NCBI GenBank assembly: GCA_017410325.1
Contig: JAFQRA010000029.1
Coordinates: forward strand, 1-52,203
DNA length: 52,203 nt
DNA from: Clostridia bacterium
Lineage (GTDB): Bacteria; Bacillota; Clostridia; Oscillospirales; Acutalibacteraceae
Reading direction: 5' to 3'
In this document: piece after piece, positions 24,171 to 31,888 of the stretch
How the letters are laid out: each line of letters opens with the position of its first letter
How positions within the stretch are numbered: the first letter of the stretch is position 1
Position numbers and translations under genes: made by a program
Notes under the pieces: generated by a model
Database searches by the model: none
Seen by the model: the letters and a program-made list of their open reading frames with translations, nothing else
Told to the model about the DNA's origin: nothing

Positions 24171-24185
24171 GATTTTCTTATGCTG

Positions 24186-25421
24186 TTACGCTCTTACGAA
24201 AACGTAATAATTCGTGTCGTAGCCGCCGTAACGGTAATCGCCGCTTTTCCACTCGATAATCAGATATTCTTTTGAATCGTGCGTTCTGATTTCGTATTCA
24301 CAAGCCGACCAGTTCCATTTACGCAGAAGGTAATTTTTAGTCCAGGTTGCCTTGTCATCACCCTCAAAAACGTCGTCCTCGTAAACTATTCTGCAATGGC
24401 CGCCTTCAAAGAATTCGACCTCTTTGAAGTACAAGTCCTCCATTGGCTCTTCTTCCGACGGAAATTCGTTTTTGCCGCCCTTATAACCGAGGAAGGAATG
24501 TGCGCGCCATTTGCCGATTACCTGCTCATCGTTGACAAAGGGCTTATCAATATCGTCCTTACGGGCAATCTGTTCGGGTGTGTAGCGGTTGCTGTCCAGC
24601 TTTTTGAGCACGAGGCAGGTGGGCTCACCGCCGCGGCTGCCCTCATACTCACGAAGGCTGATGAGCATATACAAATCGTTGCCGATTTTCTGCGTTTCGT
24701 ATTCGTTGTACACGGGGCTTATAAGGTAGCCCTTCGTCCAGCGGAAAGACCAGTACTGCTCACCATCGGGCAGGAAATACAGATATTTCTGGTCGCCGCC
24801 GTAAAAGCCCTTGTTGTCGCAGAGAATACCGTCATAAAAATCCTGCCTGACGGCATAGACACCCAGAATTTCCCATTTACCGACAACCTCCTCATCATTT
24901 TCAAACGGCAGATTAAGGTCCGGCAAATCCGTTTCCTCGCCAAGCGTAATAACCTCACAGCTTATTTCATTGCCCGTTAAACTGTACTGCGATATACGCT
25001 GATAGTCTGCCGCTTTAATTTCAGCTTCCGCCAGAACACAAACGCTCAAAAACTCCTCATCCGGGTTAAGAGGAAAAACTGCCCTGCCGTCTTTAAAAGT
25101 AATATTAAGCTTTGTCATTACAAACCTTGCCTCCTTCAGGTTTTCCAGCGCAGAAAGAAGCTCTTTTTCCTTTCTGCAAAACATTTCGTCCGTCTCCTCC
25201 TTGGTTTTTGCACAGGAGATAATTTCACGGATTTCCTGCAAGCTGAAGCCCGCCTTTTTAAGGGCGGTTATACGCCGAAACGCAAGAAGCTGTTCGGATG
25301 AATAATACCTGTAGCCCGAAAACGCGTCCGTATATTCGGGCACAAGCAGTCTTTCCTTGTCGTAGTGGCGAAGCACGGAAATTTTTGTTGAGCACAGCCT
25401 TGCAAATTCACCGATTTTCAT
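24186..25421 (-). CDS. MerR-family regulator with two C-terminal calycin-like repeats
   Basis: 411 residues. Residues 1-70 are a MerR winged helix (MKIGEFARLCSTKISVLRHYDKERLL, YRYYSSEQL, ITALKKAGFSLQEI), followed by a coiled-coil helix (75-100). Two related domains follow: about 174-275 and 297-411. Both start DEEVVGKW / DEQVIGKW and contain WTKGYLI / WTKNYLL; the second ends EWKSGDYRYGGYDTNYYVFVR. These resemble the lipocalin-like domains found in BlaR-type sensor proteins, and may bind a small hydrophobic ligand (inference). The gene is monocistronic with a MerR-type 19-bp-spacer promoter, so it is expected to activate itself when ligand is bound. ATG preceded by CGGAGGATAA. Confidence 0.85.
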   Translation of the reverse strand: MKIGEFARLCSTKISVLRHYDKERLLVPEYTDAFSGYRYYSSEQLLAFRRITALKKAGFSLQEIREIISCAKTKEETDEMFCRKEKELLSALENLKEARFVMTKLNITFKDGRAVFPLNPDEEFLSVCVLAEAEIKAADYQRISQYSLTGNEISCEVITLGEETDLPDLNLPFENDEEVVGKWEILGVYAVRQDFYDGILCDNKGFYGGDQKYLYFLPDGEQYWSFRWTKGYLISPVYNEYETQKIGNDLYMLISLREYEGSRGGEPTCLVLKKLDSNRYTPEQIARKDDIDKPFVNDEQVIGKWRAHSFLGYKGGKNEFPSEEEPMEDLYFKEVEFFEGGHCRIVYEDDVFEGDDKATWTKNYLLRKWNWSACEYEIRTHDSKEYLIIEWKSGDYRYGGYDTNYYVFVRA

Positions 25422-25470
25422 TTTGCTTTATCCTCCGTAAAAAAATGTGGCTAAGGTACCTTGCAAGCGT

Positions 25471-25501
25471 ATTGTAAACCTGAAGTAAAGTTTAGAGTCA
25501 A
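25471..25501 (-). promoter_or_regulatory. MerR-type autoregulated promoter/operator with 19-bp spacer
   Basis: Minus strand: TTGACT (25496-25501), 19-nt spacer, TACAAT (25471-25476). Within the spacer lies the dyad TAAAC-N10-GTTTA (25475-25494). Long spacer plus dyad between the boxes is the hallmark of MerR-activated promoters. Confidence 0.8.
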
Positions 25502-25551
25502 TAGGTTTTTGAAAATTTTTTACGCGCTTTTTAACAAATACATATACAAAA

Positions 25552-25622
25552 TGTCATCCTGAACAACGTGAAGGATCTTAAAGCTTTACAGAAAGACCCT
25601 TCGGCTTTTCCTCAGGATGACA
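25552..25622. repeat. 71-bp imperfect inverted repeat (MITE-like)
   Basis: Outer arms TGTCATCCTGA (25552-25562) and TCAGGATGACA (25612-25622) are perfect. Inner arms GAAGGATCTT and AAGACCCTTC continue the pairing with one mismatch. It lies between merR and nhaC with no coding capacity. Confidence 0.8.
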
Positions 25623-25657
25623 CATCAATTAAGTTCATCGGAATTCAAAAAGTGATA

Positions 25658-26977
25658 TTAACCCTTTTTCGATTTCTTTTCGGGTACGAAGAAGATAAAC
25701 ACGAGTGAGCTTATGAGAAGCAGGAACGTATAGAAAAGGTTTTTGATAATATCGAAGGCAGACAGCTCGAAGCCGAGTGTTGTCACCACCGAAAGGGCAA
25801 CGAGAATCTGTGCGCCGTAGGGCAGAAAGCCCTGGAAGATACAGGAAAAGGTGTCGAGAATTGAGGCCACCTTGCGCTTATCTATGCCGTAATCCTTCGA
25901 CATTTCTGCGGCAATGGGGTTAGCCATAACTATAGCGACGGTGTTATTTGCGGTTGCTATATCCATAAGGCCGACGAGCAGTCCTATGCCGAGCTGACCG
26001 CCTTTTCTGCCCTTGAAGATACGGCGAATGCCGCCAAGCAGAGCTTCAAAACCGCCGTTGTACTTAATCAGAGCGCAAAGTGCGGCAACGAGCACGGCAA
26101 CCATTGAGGTTTCAAACATACCCGATGCACCCTCGCCCATACCCGAAAGCAGCGACGGAAAATCCACGGCAGAGGTGGCGAGCATTATGATGCTGCCCGA
26201 AACAATACCGATAATAAGCGTGAGAAAAACATTTATGCCGACTATTCCGCTTAACAGAACAAGGATATACGGAACAACCTGAATCATTTCATAGTCCTTT
26301 GTTATAACGTCAGCAATATCGTACCGAAGCGAAAGCATGATAATCAGCACAAGCGTAATAACTGCGGCAGGTGCGACGATTGCAAGGTTGGTGCGGAATT
26401 TATCCTTCATTGCACAGCCCTGACCGTTGCAGGCAGCAATCGTAGTGTCCGAAATAAAGGAGAGGTTATCGCCGAACATTGCGCCGCCGACAACCGTGCC
26501 TACGCAAAGTGCAAGCGGAAAGCCTGAGCCCGTTGAAATTGCAACCGCAATGGGGGTAATGAGCGTAATCGTGCCGACGGACGTACCCATAGCGGTGGAA
26601 ACAAAGGCACTGATGATAAAGAGCACGGCTATTGCGAGCTTTGGCGGAGTGACGGACAGCAGGAAATACGCTACGCTTTCTGCCGAGCCTCTGCCGACAA
26701 CGCCGACAAAGCTGCCCGCAAGCAGGAAAATAAGCAGCATAGTTATAATGTTTTTATCGCCTATGCCCTGCCCCATCAGCTCAAACTTTCGGTCGAGCGA
26801 AATACCCCTTGTCTGAAGCACGGCAACAAACAGCGCAACAAGAAAGGCAACGATAACGGGCACGTTGTAAAAGCCCATAGGTATAGCCATTACGTATTCA
26901 AAAATTATGCCCAGAGACAGATAAAACGCAACGAACACACCTATGGGAACGAGTGCAAGAGGATTGGATTTTTTCAT
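25658..26977 (-). CDS. NhaC-family Na+/H+ antiporter-like transporter
   Basis: 439 residues from ATG 26977 (a GTG four codons earlier is possible). About eleven membrane helices. The family core is present: FVSTAMGTSVGTITLITPIAVAI, GGAMFGDNLSFISDTTIAA, and a later symmetrical GLMDIATANNTVAIVMANPIA and SCIFQGFLPYGAQIL. NhaC-type carriers exchange Na+ for H+, or in some branches carry malate/lactate or amines. It lies 20 nt downstream of a histidine phosphatase gene and is probably co-transcribed. Lysine-rich C terminus on the cytoplasmic side. Confidence 0.88.
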   Translation of the reverse strand: MKKSNPLALVPIGVFVAFYLSLGIIFEYVMAIPMGFYNVPVIVAFLVALFVAVLQTRGISLDRKFELMGQGIGDKNIITMLLIFLLAGSFVGVVGRGSAESVAYFLLSVTPPKLAIAVLFIISAFVSTAMGTSVGTITLITPIAVAISTGSGFPLALCVGTVVGGAMFGDNLSFISDTTIAACNGQGCAMKDKFRTNLAIVAPAAVITLVLIIMLSLRYDIADVITKDYEMIQVVPYILVLLSGIVGINVFLTLIIGIVSGSIIMLATSAVDFPSLLSGMGEGASGMFETSMVAVLVAALCALIKYNGGFEALLGGIRRIFKGRKGGQLGIGLLVGLMDIATANNTVAIVMANPIAAEMSKDYGIDKRKVASILDTFSCIFQGFLPYGAQILVALSVVTTLGFELSAFDIIKNLFYTFLLLISSLVFIFFVPEKKSKKG

Positions 26978-26997
26978 ATTTATTCTCACTTTTCCGT

Positions 26998-27612
26998 TTA
27001 TTTGTTTACGTAAGTTAAAACAACATTACCGTCACGGCAATATTCAACGCAGGTAACCGAAATATTTTCAAGCGCAAACCTGAACGAATGAGGGGCGTCG
27101 CCGATTGCAGTCGTTATAAGGTATTCAAGCATACCGTGGTGGCTGAAAACGGCTGCGGTTTCGCCGAAGGTGAAGCGGTTTTTAATGTAATCAATCACGC
27201 GCTTTGCACGCTCAACGTTATCCTCATACTCTTCACAGCCAAAGGAATACTCTGCGGTACCGAAAAGACTTTCGCACATTTTAGTGTTCCCGTAATAACG
27301 GCGCAGATACTCCTCACTGCAGCCGAAATAGCCGGGTGTACAGCCGCACTCAATAAGCTCGGGGCAGATTTCAAGCACGGGCTTGTCCTCCCTCGCCCTG
27401 CAAACACCCGTTGCGGTTTTGAACGCACGCAGAAGCGAGCTTGAAATAAAGCCGTCTATTTTCTCATTTTTCAGCTTTTCGCCGAGGATATCGCATTGCT
27501 CTTCGCCGGTTAAGGTAAGGTCACCGTCGCAATTGTCACGGTCGCCGATATCGCCGTAATCCGTTTCCGCGTGGCGGATGAAAAGGATTTTTAAAGTATC
27601 GTTAGTCTGCAT
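26998..27612 (-). CDS. Histidine phosphatase (phosphoglycerate-mutase-like) family protein
   Basis: 204 residues from ATG 27612 with AAAGGGTGG in front. The catalytic LFIRHAETDYG motif (phosphohistidine) is near residue 13, with SSSLLRAFKTATGVC as the second basic motif and AAVFSHHGMLEYL as the last histidine. It is a cytoplasmic phosphatase of unknown substrate; alpha-ribazole phosphatase and generic metabolite phosphatases look alike. First gene of an operon with the NhaC-type carrier. No promoter was recognised; the region upstream is filled with REP-like hairpins. Confidence 0.88.
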   Translation of the reverse strand: MQTNDTLKILFIRHAETDYGDIGDRDNCDGDLTLTGEEQCDILGEKLKNEKIDGFISSSLLRAFKTATGVCRAREDKPVLEICPELIECGCTPGYFGCSEEYLRRYYGNTKMCESLFGTAEYSFGCEEYEDNVERAKRVIDYIKNRFTFGETAAVFSHHGMLEYLITTAIGDAPHSFRFALENISVTCVEYCRDGNVVLTYVNK

Positions 27613-27649
27613 AATTCCACCCTTTCGGTTATTTTGCAAATGGCTGTTT

Positions 27650-27673
27650 GTAGGGGCGACCTTTGGTCGTCCG
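27650..27673 (+). repeat. GTAG-foot REP-like hairpin
   Basis: Foot GTAG then GGGCGACC-TTT-GGTCGTCC. First of five units that fill the 340-bp gap between the histidine phosphatase and PH-domain genes; nothing else was seen there. Confidence 0.75.
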
Positions 27674-27708
27674 TATTACCGATATATCAATGTTAATTTG
27701 ATTATCCT

Positions 27709-27733
27709 GTAGGGGCGATTCACGAATCGCCCG
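27709..27733 (+). repeat. GTAG-foot REP-like hairpin
   Basis: Foot GTAG, stem GGGCGATTC/GAATCGCCC, end CCG. Confidence 0.8.
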
Positions 27734-27758
27734 TAATTTACCGTCATATCTCTTTTAC

Positions 27759-27786
27759 GGCGGACAAGCAAGCGAATTGTCCCTAC
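27759..27786 (-). repeat. GTAG-foot REP-like hairpin, inverted, divergent stem
   Basis: Minus strand: GTAG, then GGACAA...TTGTCC with a 9-nt loop, end GCCG. Confidence 0.6.
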
Positions 27787-27816
27787 TATCTTGTTTCATC
27801 TTAAAGTTGACTTTTT

Positions 27817-27840
27817 GTAGGGGCGGATATTATCCGCCCG
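27817..27840 (+). repeat. GTAG-foot REP-like hairpin
   Basis: Foot GTAG, stem GGGCGGATA/TATCCGCCC with almost no loop, end G. Confidence 0.8.
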
Positions 27841-27860
27841 TGTTGATAACGCTCAGTTTG

Positions 27861-27884
27861 CTGGCGGCTGATAGCCGCCCCTAC
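27861..27884 (-). repeat. GTAG-foot REP-like hairpin, inverted
   Basis: Minus strand: GTAG, stem GGCGGCTA/CAGCCGCC. It faces the preceding unit, a tail-to-tail arrangement as in BIMEs. Confidence 0.75.
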
Positions 27885-27952
27885 TGTGAAGTTTTAGGTG
27901 AAACAAGGTACTACAACATATTCTCTATCTTATCATCCCGACAAATCCGAAA

Positions 27953-28390
27953 TTATCTTTTCATCGCTTTATTTTCCTCAAACTTCTTCGGGCAATATTC
28001 TTTCAGCAACTTGGTAATCTGTTTATTTTTGCTGATTGTGCCGTCCATAAAGGAAGGTGTTTTATCCACGGTGCGGTAGTCAATTTTGTAAGACTTAAGC
28101 CAGACGTATCTCTTGTAGTGGAAATTATGACGCTCTCTGATTGAAATGACCTTATTCCACGGGATATTTTCTTCAAGACCGAAAAAGTATTTAATTGTAA
28201 GCGAATCAGCCGTAAAAACGTAATATATCGGCGAAATTAAAATCAGGACAGCCTGCACAACAGTCGCCGCTACGCCGAGAACACCCCAAGCTGTGTCCAA
28301 ACGGAAAAAACAGAAGGTAAGCACGGCGAACACCAGCATATCAGCCGTGAAGCCCAATATTCGTCTGTTGAAAATTTTTTGCTCGTCCAA
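27953..28390 (-). CDS. Small membrane protein with bacterial PH-like domain
   Basis: 145 residues. Two membrane helices (about 11-28 and 33-53) are followed by a YdbT/bPH-type segment: YYVFTADSLTIKYFFGLEENIPWNKVISIRE and a positively charged C terminus. The start is TTG at 28390 with AAGGAG 8 nt upstream; no ATG is near. Function unknown; such proteins often act in envelope stress. Promoter at 28458-28486. Confidence 0.7.
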   Translation of the reverse strand: MDEQKIFNRRILGFTADMLVFAVLTFCFFRLDTAWGVLGVAATVVQAVLILISPIYYVFTADSLTIKYFFGLEENIPWNKVISIRERHNFHYKRYVWLKSYKIDYRTVDKTPSFMDGTISKNKQITKLLKEYCPKKFEENKAMKR

Positions 28391-28457
28391 ATAAGATACT
28401 CCTTACAACGGAAGGAGCAAGCCCCTGCCCTGCGTATTTTTTAAACAACGATTTAGT

Positions 28458-28486
28458 ATTATAACATAATCCGCAAATAAAAACAA
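28458..28486 (-). promoter_or_regulatory. Promoter of the PH-domain gene
   Basis: Minus strand: TTGTTT (28481-28486), 17-nt spacer, TATAAT (28458-28463). The -35 box is the U-tract of the upstream terminator. Confidence 0.6.
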
Positions 28487-28520
28487 CCGCTGTGTTATTT
28501 AAAGCATTACACAACGGTTG
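28478..28520 (-). terminator. Intrinsic terminator of the esterase-kinase-AraC operon
   Basis: A stem of CAACCG...CGGTTG extended by TGTGT/ACACA (arms within 28484-28496 and 28507-28520), then GTTTTTATT. Confidence 0.75.
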
Positions 28521-28527
28521 GATAATT

Positions 28528-29244
28528 TTAACATTTCAGCATTTTCACGTATTCGGTCGGGGTCATATTGTAAAAGCGCTTAAAAGCCGTTACAAAATAG
28601 GACTGTGAGGAAAAGCCGAGTGAAGAACAGATTTCCTTAGTGCCCGTGTCCTGCCGAAGCATTTCCTTTGCCTTTTCGAGCTTTTGGCGCATTATGTACG
28701 TGCCGAGGTTTTCACCCATCTCTTTTTTGAAAACCTGCGAAAGGTAATCCGCCGAAATTCCGCAGCGCTCTGCGATATCGGCAACGGTAATTTTGCGTGA
28801 AATATTTTCATTGATATACATTACGCAGTTTTTCGTGTGCGGCGAAAATTCAGGCTTGCATTTACTCTTTTTTACCTCGTGTGTAAGCTTTACAATTTCC
28901 GACCCCATAAGCAGAATTATATCGTTTTTGTTTTTCAGCTTGTCCACGGCCTTTATAACACGGTCGGAAAAAGCATAAGCCTTTGCTTCGTTAAGTCCGC
29001 CCTGAATTGCGTAGCGTGTGGCAAGAGTGATTGTGCTGACAGCCATATATTTATGCTGCATAAGCTCATCGTCAGACATTTCGCCCATAACGACAAGAGA
29101 ATCTATACCCTTGATTTGCTGCAAAAGAGAAGTGACATCACCCTGCTGAATACAGGAAAAAAGGCGTATTTCAGCGCTGTAGGGTGTGTGCTTTTCGCCT
29201 TGTTCGGTAAGGGTTTTAACGCTTATAAGCTCGCCGATATTCAT
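28528..29244 (-). CDS. AraC-family transcriptional regulator
   Basis: 238 residues. The C-terminal 100 residues hold two HTH motifs: ITVADIAERCGISADYLSQVFKKEMGENLGTYI and TKEICSSLGFSSQSYFVTAFKRFYNMTPTEYVK. The N-terminal 130 residues are helical and without a recognisable cupin, so the signal is unknown. Its ATG overlaps the stop codon of the kinase gene (TAATG), so it is made with the kinase and esterase and may control their expression. Confidence 0.92.
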   Translation of the reverse strand: MNIGELISVKTLTEQGEKHTPYSAEIRLFSCIQQGDVTSLLQQIKGIDSLVVMGEMSDDELMQHKYMAVSTITLATRYAIQGGLNEAKAYAFSDRVIKAVDKLKNKNDIILLMGSEIVKLTHEVKKSKCKPEFSPHTKNCVMYINENISRKITVADIAERCGISADYLSQVFKKEMGENLGTYIMRQKLEKAKEMLRQDTGTKEICSSLGFSSQSYFVTAFKRFYNMTPTEYVKMLKC

Positions 29245-30185
29245 TACATCACATCTTTCAGCTTTTTCATTTCTTTTTTAAGCCTGTTATTATCGAGAAT
29301 TTCCCACAGCGGCATAATCAGACCGCCGCCAAGACGGCAATGCGCTTCGTTCATTGCGCCGTAATACGCCACACGAAAATCGGCAAATTCGGGCAAGGCA
29401 ACGTTTTTCTTGTAGGTTTCGTAAAGCCCGTATGCATCACCCCACATATTACGGAATTGAAACAAATCGTATTCTCTGTCCGCCCACATTGAGCCGCACG
29501 GGTCAATAAAAGCCGTGAGCTCAAGCGTTTTCGGGTCAGCCATTATGTTCATTATATTAAGGTCGCTGTGAATGAGCACGGGCTTCGTGTCCTTCGGACA
29601 GACACGGTCAAAAAGCTCTGTAGCTTGCTTTAGCAAGGCAAGGGCTTTTTTGCTGTATTTGCCGTTTTCCGCCAGCTTTTCAAGACCGCTCAGCCACGGC
29701 TGCTGCATTTCGGCTTTATAAAAATCAAACCAAGTGTCGTAAACGGGAGCTGACAAAGAGCCGAATTTTGAGTTTGTAACACCGTGCCATTCAAGCATAC
29801 CCGAAACAACCGTTTCTGCAAATTTCCGCTTTTGCGCCTTGCTTTTGAGAAGGAATGACGGGTCAAGCACGTTTTTCCCTTCAACAAAGGTCATAGCGAG
29901 AATTGCCGTTTCGTTGTCCTCATAGGTAAAAAGCACCTCGGGCATTTTCACGCTTGTGTTTTCGGACAAGATTTTTAGCTGCCGTGCTTCTTCATACTGT
30001 GAGCCCTGAATTCTGTATGCCTTTATTGCAATTGCTTTACCGTCGGAAAGCACGGTTTTATAAACCCTGCCGTAACTGCCGCCGCCGATAAACTTGATTT
30101 TATCCGCTTTTTTATTAAGCTTTTCGGAAACAACACGGGGTATAACCTGCAATATGTGCTTGTTACCGTTGTCGAGAATTTTCAT
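29244..30185 (-). CDS. Aminoglycoside/fructosamine-kinase-like phosphotransferase
   Basis: 313 residues from ATG 30185 (GGAGGACA upstream). Protein-kinase-like fold: IKFIGGGSYGRVYKTVLSDGKAIAIKAYRI (glycine loop and ATP lysine), the catalytic loop VLIHSDLNIMNIM (HxDxxxxN) and the metal-binding FIDPCGSMWADREYDL. Such kinases phosphorylate small hydroxyl compounds such as sugars, choline or aminoglycosides. The context of an esterase and an AraC regulator suggests metabolism or drug modification rather than housekeeping. It overlaps the esterase gene by 4 nt (ATGA). Confidence 0.83.
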   Translation of the reverse strand: MKILDNGNKHILQVIPRVVSEKLNKKADKIKFIGGGSYGRVYKTVLSDGKAIAIKAYRIQGSQYEEARQLKILSENTSVKMPEVLFTYEDNETAILAMTFVEGKNVLDPSFLLKSKAQKRKFAETVVSGMLEWHGVTNSKFGSLSAPVYDTWFDFYKAEMQQPWLSGLEKLAENGKYSKKALALLKQATELFDRVCPKDTKPVLIHSDLNIMNIMADPKTLELTAFIDPCGSMWADREYDLFQFRNMWGDAYGLYETYKKNVALPEFADFRVAYYGAMNEAHCRLGGGLIMPLWEILDNNRLKKEMKKLKDVM

Positions 30186-31111
30186 CGGTTGTCCTCCATA
30201 ATTCTTCTTTTTACAAGGTTGTATGCTGCTTTGCTTTCGGGCAGAAATGAAAAGAGCTGAAAGCAATGGCACATACCCTCATACTTTTGAAGCTTGACAC
30301 CAACATTTGCATTCTTCATTTTTTCAAACACCCTGTCGTTGTCGCTTTCGTCCAATTCAGCCGTTCCGCAAATCAATGTGACTTTCGGGAAATTTTCAAA
30401 GCTGCCGAACAAGGGTGAAATATAAGGTGATGTTCTGTCAACATTCAGAACGTATTTTGATATTCTTCGCAGTAAATGGAGATTGTCTTCAATTTTTTTG
30501 TGCTTTGCAATTCCGTAAAACGGGTCTTTGTATGCGTTTGTAATTCTGCTTTCACCGCTTGATGTGGCATCTGCCCAAAGGGAAAAGCAGACAATGTGTC
30601 CGGGCAAGGGGAAGTTATTATCCCTTAACCACAATGAGGATGTAAGAGCAAGTGTAGCACCTGCGCTGTCACCGATAACGACAATATCGGAATGCTTTAT
30701 TCCCGAAGCCAGCAAATGAAGATATATTTTCACAACATCGTACATTTGTGACGGAAGCTGATGTTCGGGAAACCTGCCATAGTCCGCATTTATTACGGTT
30801 GCACCGCAGAACAAATTGCTGTATTTTTCTGCTAGTCTGCGGTAAAAATCGTTGAGCTCGATTTTGAATCCTCCGCCATGAATCATTAATACAATCTTTT
30901 CCGTTTGGCGGTTGCCGTTAACAAGTTTTTCGTATTTAACACCGTCAACCGTATGCTTTGTATGTGTAAAGTTTCTTGAAGGAATATATTTTGATTTTTT
31001 ATCTTTGGTCAGTTTTGCCGCATTGTCGGACAGATTTGAACTGTTGAAAAGCGGAGAATGAAACACAAGGCGCAATGCACCCATAAAAATCTTCGATGTC
31101 AATGACTGCAT
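30182..31111 (-). CDS. Alpha/beta hydrolase, hormone-sensitive-lipase-like esterase
   Basis: 309 residues. The oxyanion motif HGGG is at 78-81 and the nucleophile S149 lies in VIGDSAGATLAL. LICGTAELDESDND and MCHCFQLF give the acid and histidine of the triad, as in the HSL (alpha/beta hydrolase-3) family. No signal peptide, so an intracellular ester hydrolase. Substrate unknown. It leads an operon of three overlapping genes with a kinase and an AraC regulator and has its own promoter. Confidence 0.9.
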   Translation of the reverse strand: MQSLTSKIFMGALRLVFHSPLFNSSNLSDNAAKLTKDKKSKYIPSRNFTHTKHTVDGVKYEKLVNGNRQTEKIVLMIHGGGFKIELNDFYRRLAEKYSNLFCGATVINADYGRFPEHQLPSQMYDVVKIYLHLLASGIKHSDIVVIGDSAGATLALTSSLWLRDNNFPLPGHIVCFSLWADATSSGESRITNAYKDPFYGIAKHKKIEDNLHLLRRISKYVLNVDRTSPYISPLFGSFENFPKVTLICGTAELDESDNDRVFEKMKNANVGVKLQKYEGMCHCFQLFSFLPESKAAYNLVKRRIMEDNR

Positions 31112-31135
31112 ACTATCACCCGTCTTTCATTTTCA

Positions 31136-31164
31136 ATCTTATCACAAGAAAAATTCAATTTCAA
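31136..31164 (-). promoter_or_regulatory. Promoter of the esterase-kinase-AraC operon
   Basis: Minus strand: TTGAAA (31159-31164), 17-nt spacer ending TGA, TAAGAT (31136-31141). Confidence 0.65.
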
Positions 31165-31235
31165 CAAATGCCGCAATTTGATATATGCAAATCAAAACAG
31201 ACAAGGAAAAACAAAAAGAGAGACCGAAGCCCCTC

Positions 31236-31874
31236 TTATAAATCAATTTCGCTGTAGTTATGAATATAAATATCCGATATTGCTTTTAGCTGCTCTGTAT
31301 CCTTCTCGCTTGCATCAAAGATACCGACGAGATTATAGCCGTTTGCCTTTACGGTTTTTGCGGCATAAAGCGCATCCTCAAACACCCATGTGGTTTCTTT
31401 AGGTGTGCCCAATTTTTCAAGCACGACATCATATACCTTCGGCTCAGTTTTGGCTGCACCCACGGTATAGGTTGAATAGATTTCGGAAAAGTAGCCGCAC
31501 ATGCCGTATTTTTCAAGCAGGGCACCGAGTGCGGATTCCGCTGTAGCGGTGGCTATGCCCATTTTAACACCCCTGGCTTTGAGCTTTTCCAGAAATTCAA
31601 TTATATCGTTTTTCGGCTCTGCCTGCTCAAGATAAAGCTGTCTGATATAGGCGAAAAAGCGTTCAAAAAGCTCCTCGTAGCTTTCAGCCATATTGAAACG
31701 CTCTTTGGCAAGGATGAGCGCTTCACGCAGAAAAAGACCCTCAAAATCCTTTTTGTCCTCAGCACTGAGATGAATACCTATAGCGTCGAAAAACTTGAAC
31801 TTTATGCCCTTCCATATCGGCATAGAATCAAACAGCGTTCCGTCAAAATCAAAAATAGCTCCGTCGATTTTCAT
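31236..31874 (-). CDS. HAD-superfamily phosphatase (beta-phosphoglucomutase/phosphoglycolate type)
   Basis: 212 residues from ATG 31874 (GAGGAAA upstream; an in-frame TTG four codons earlier overlaps it). HAD motifs: I FDFDGTLFDSMP, II GIATATAES, III KTEPKVYD, IV FEDALYAAKTVKANG. A helical cap follows motif I, as in subclass I phosphatases and beta-phosphoglucomutases. Substrate is a small phosphate ester, not defined. Last gene of the run of glycan genes that begins with the ICMT-type gene. Confidence 0.9.
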   Translation of the reverse strand: MKIDGAIFDFDGTLFDSMPIWKGIKFKFFDAIGIHLSAEDKKDFEGLFLREALILAKERFNMAESYEELFERFFAYIRQLYLEQAEPKNDIIEFLEKLKARGVKMGIATATAESALGALLEKYGMCGYFSEIYSTYTVGAAKTEPKVYDVVLEKLGTPKETTWVFEDALYAAKTVKANGYNLVGIFDASEKDTEQLKAISDIYIHNYSEIDL

Positions 31875-31888
31875 ATTTTTCCTCAAAA

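Noticed and set aside
27645-27890. CRISPR array
   Set aside because: The units are palindromic, in both orientations, unequally spaced, and differ in the stem; no cas gene is near.
27777-28079. Plus-strand ORF through the hairpin cluster
   Set aside because: It is made of repeat sequence and the antisense of the PH-domain gene; no ribosome binding site.
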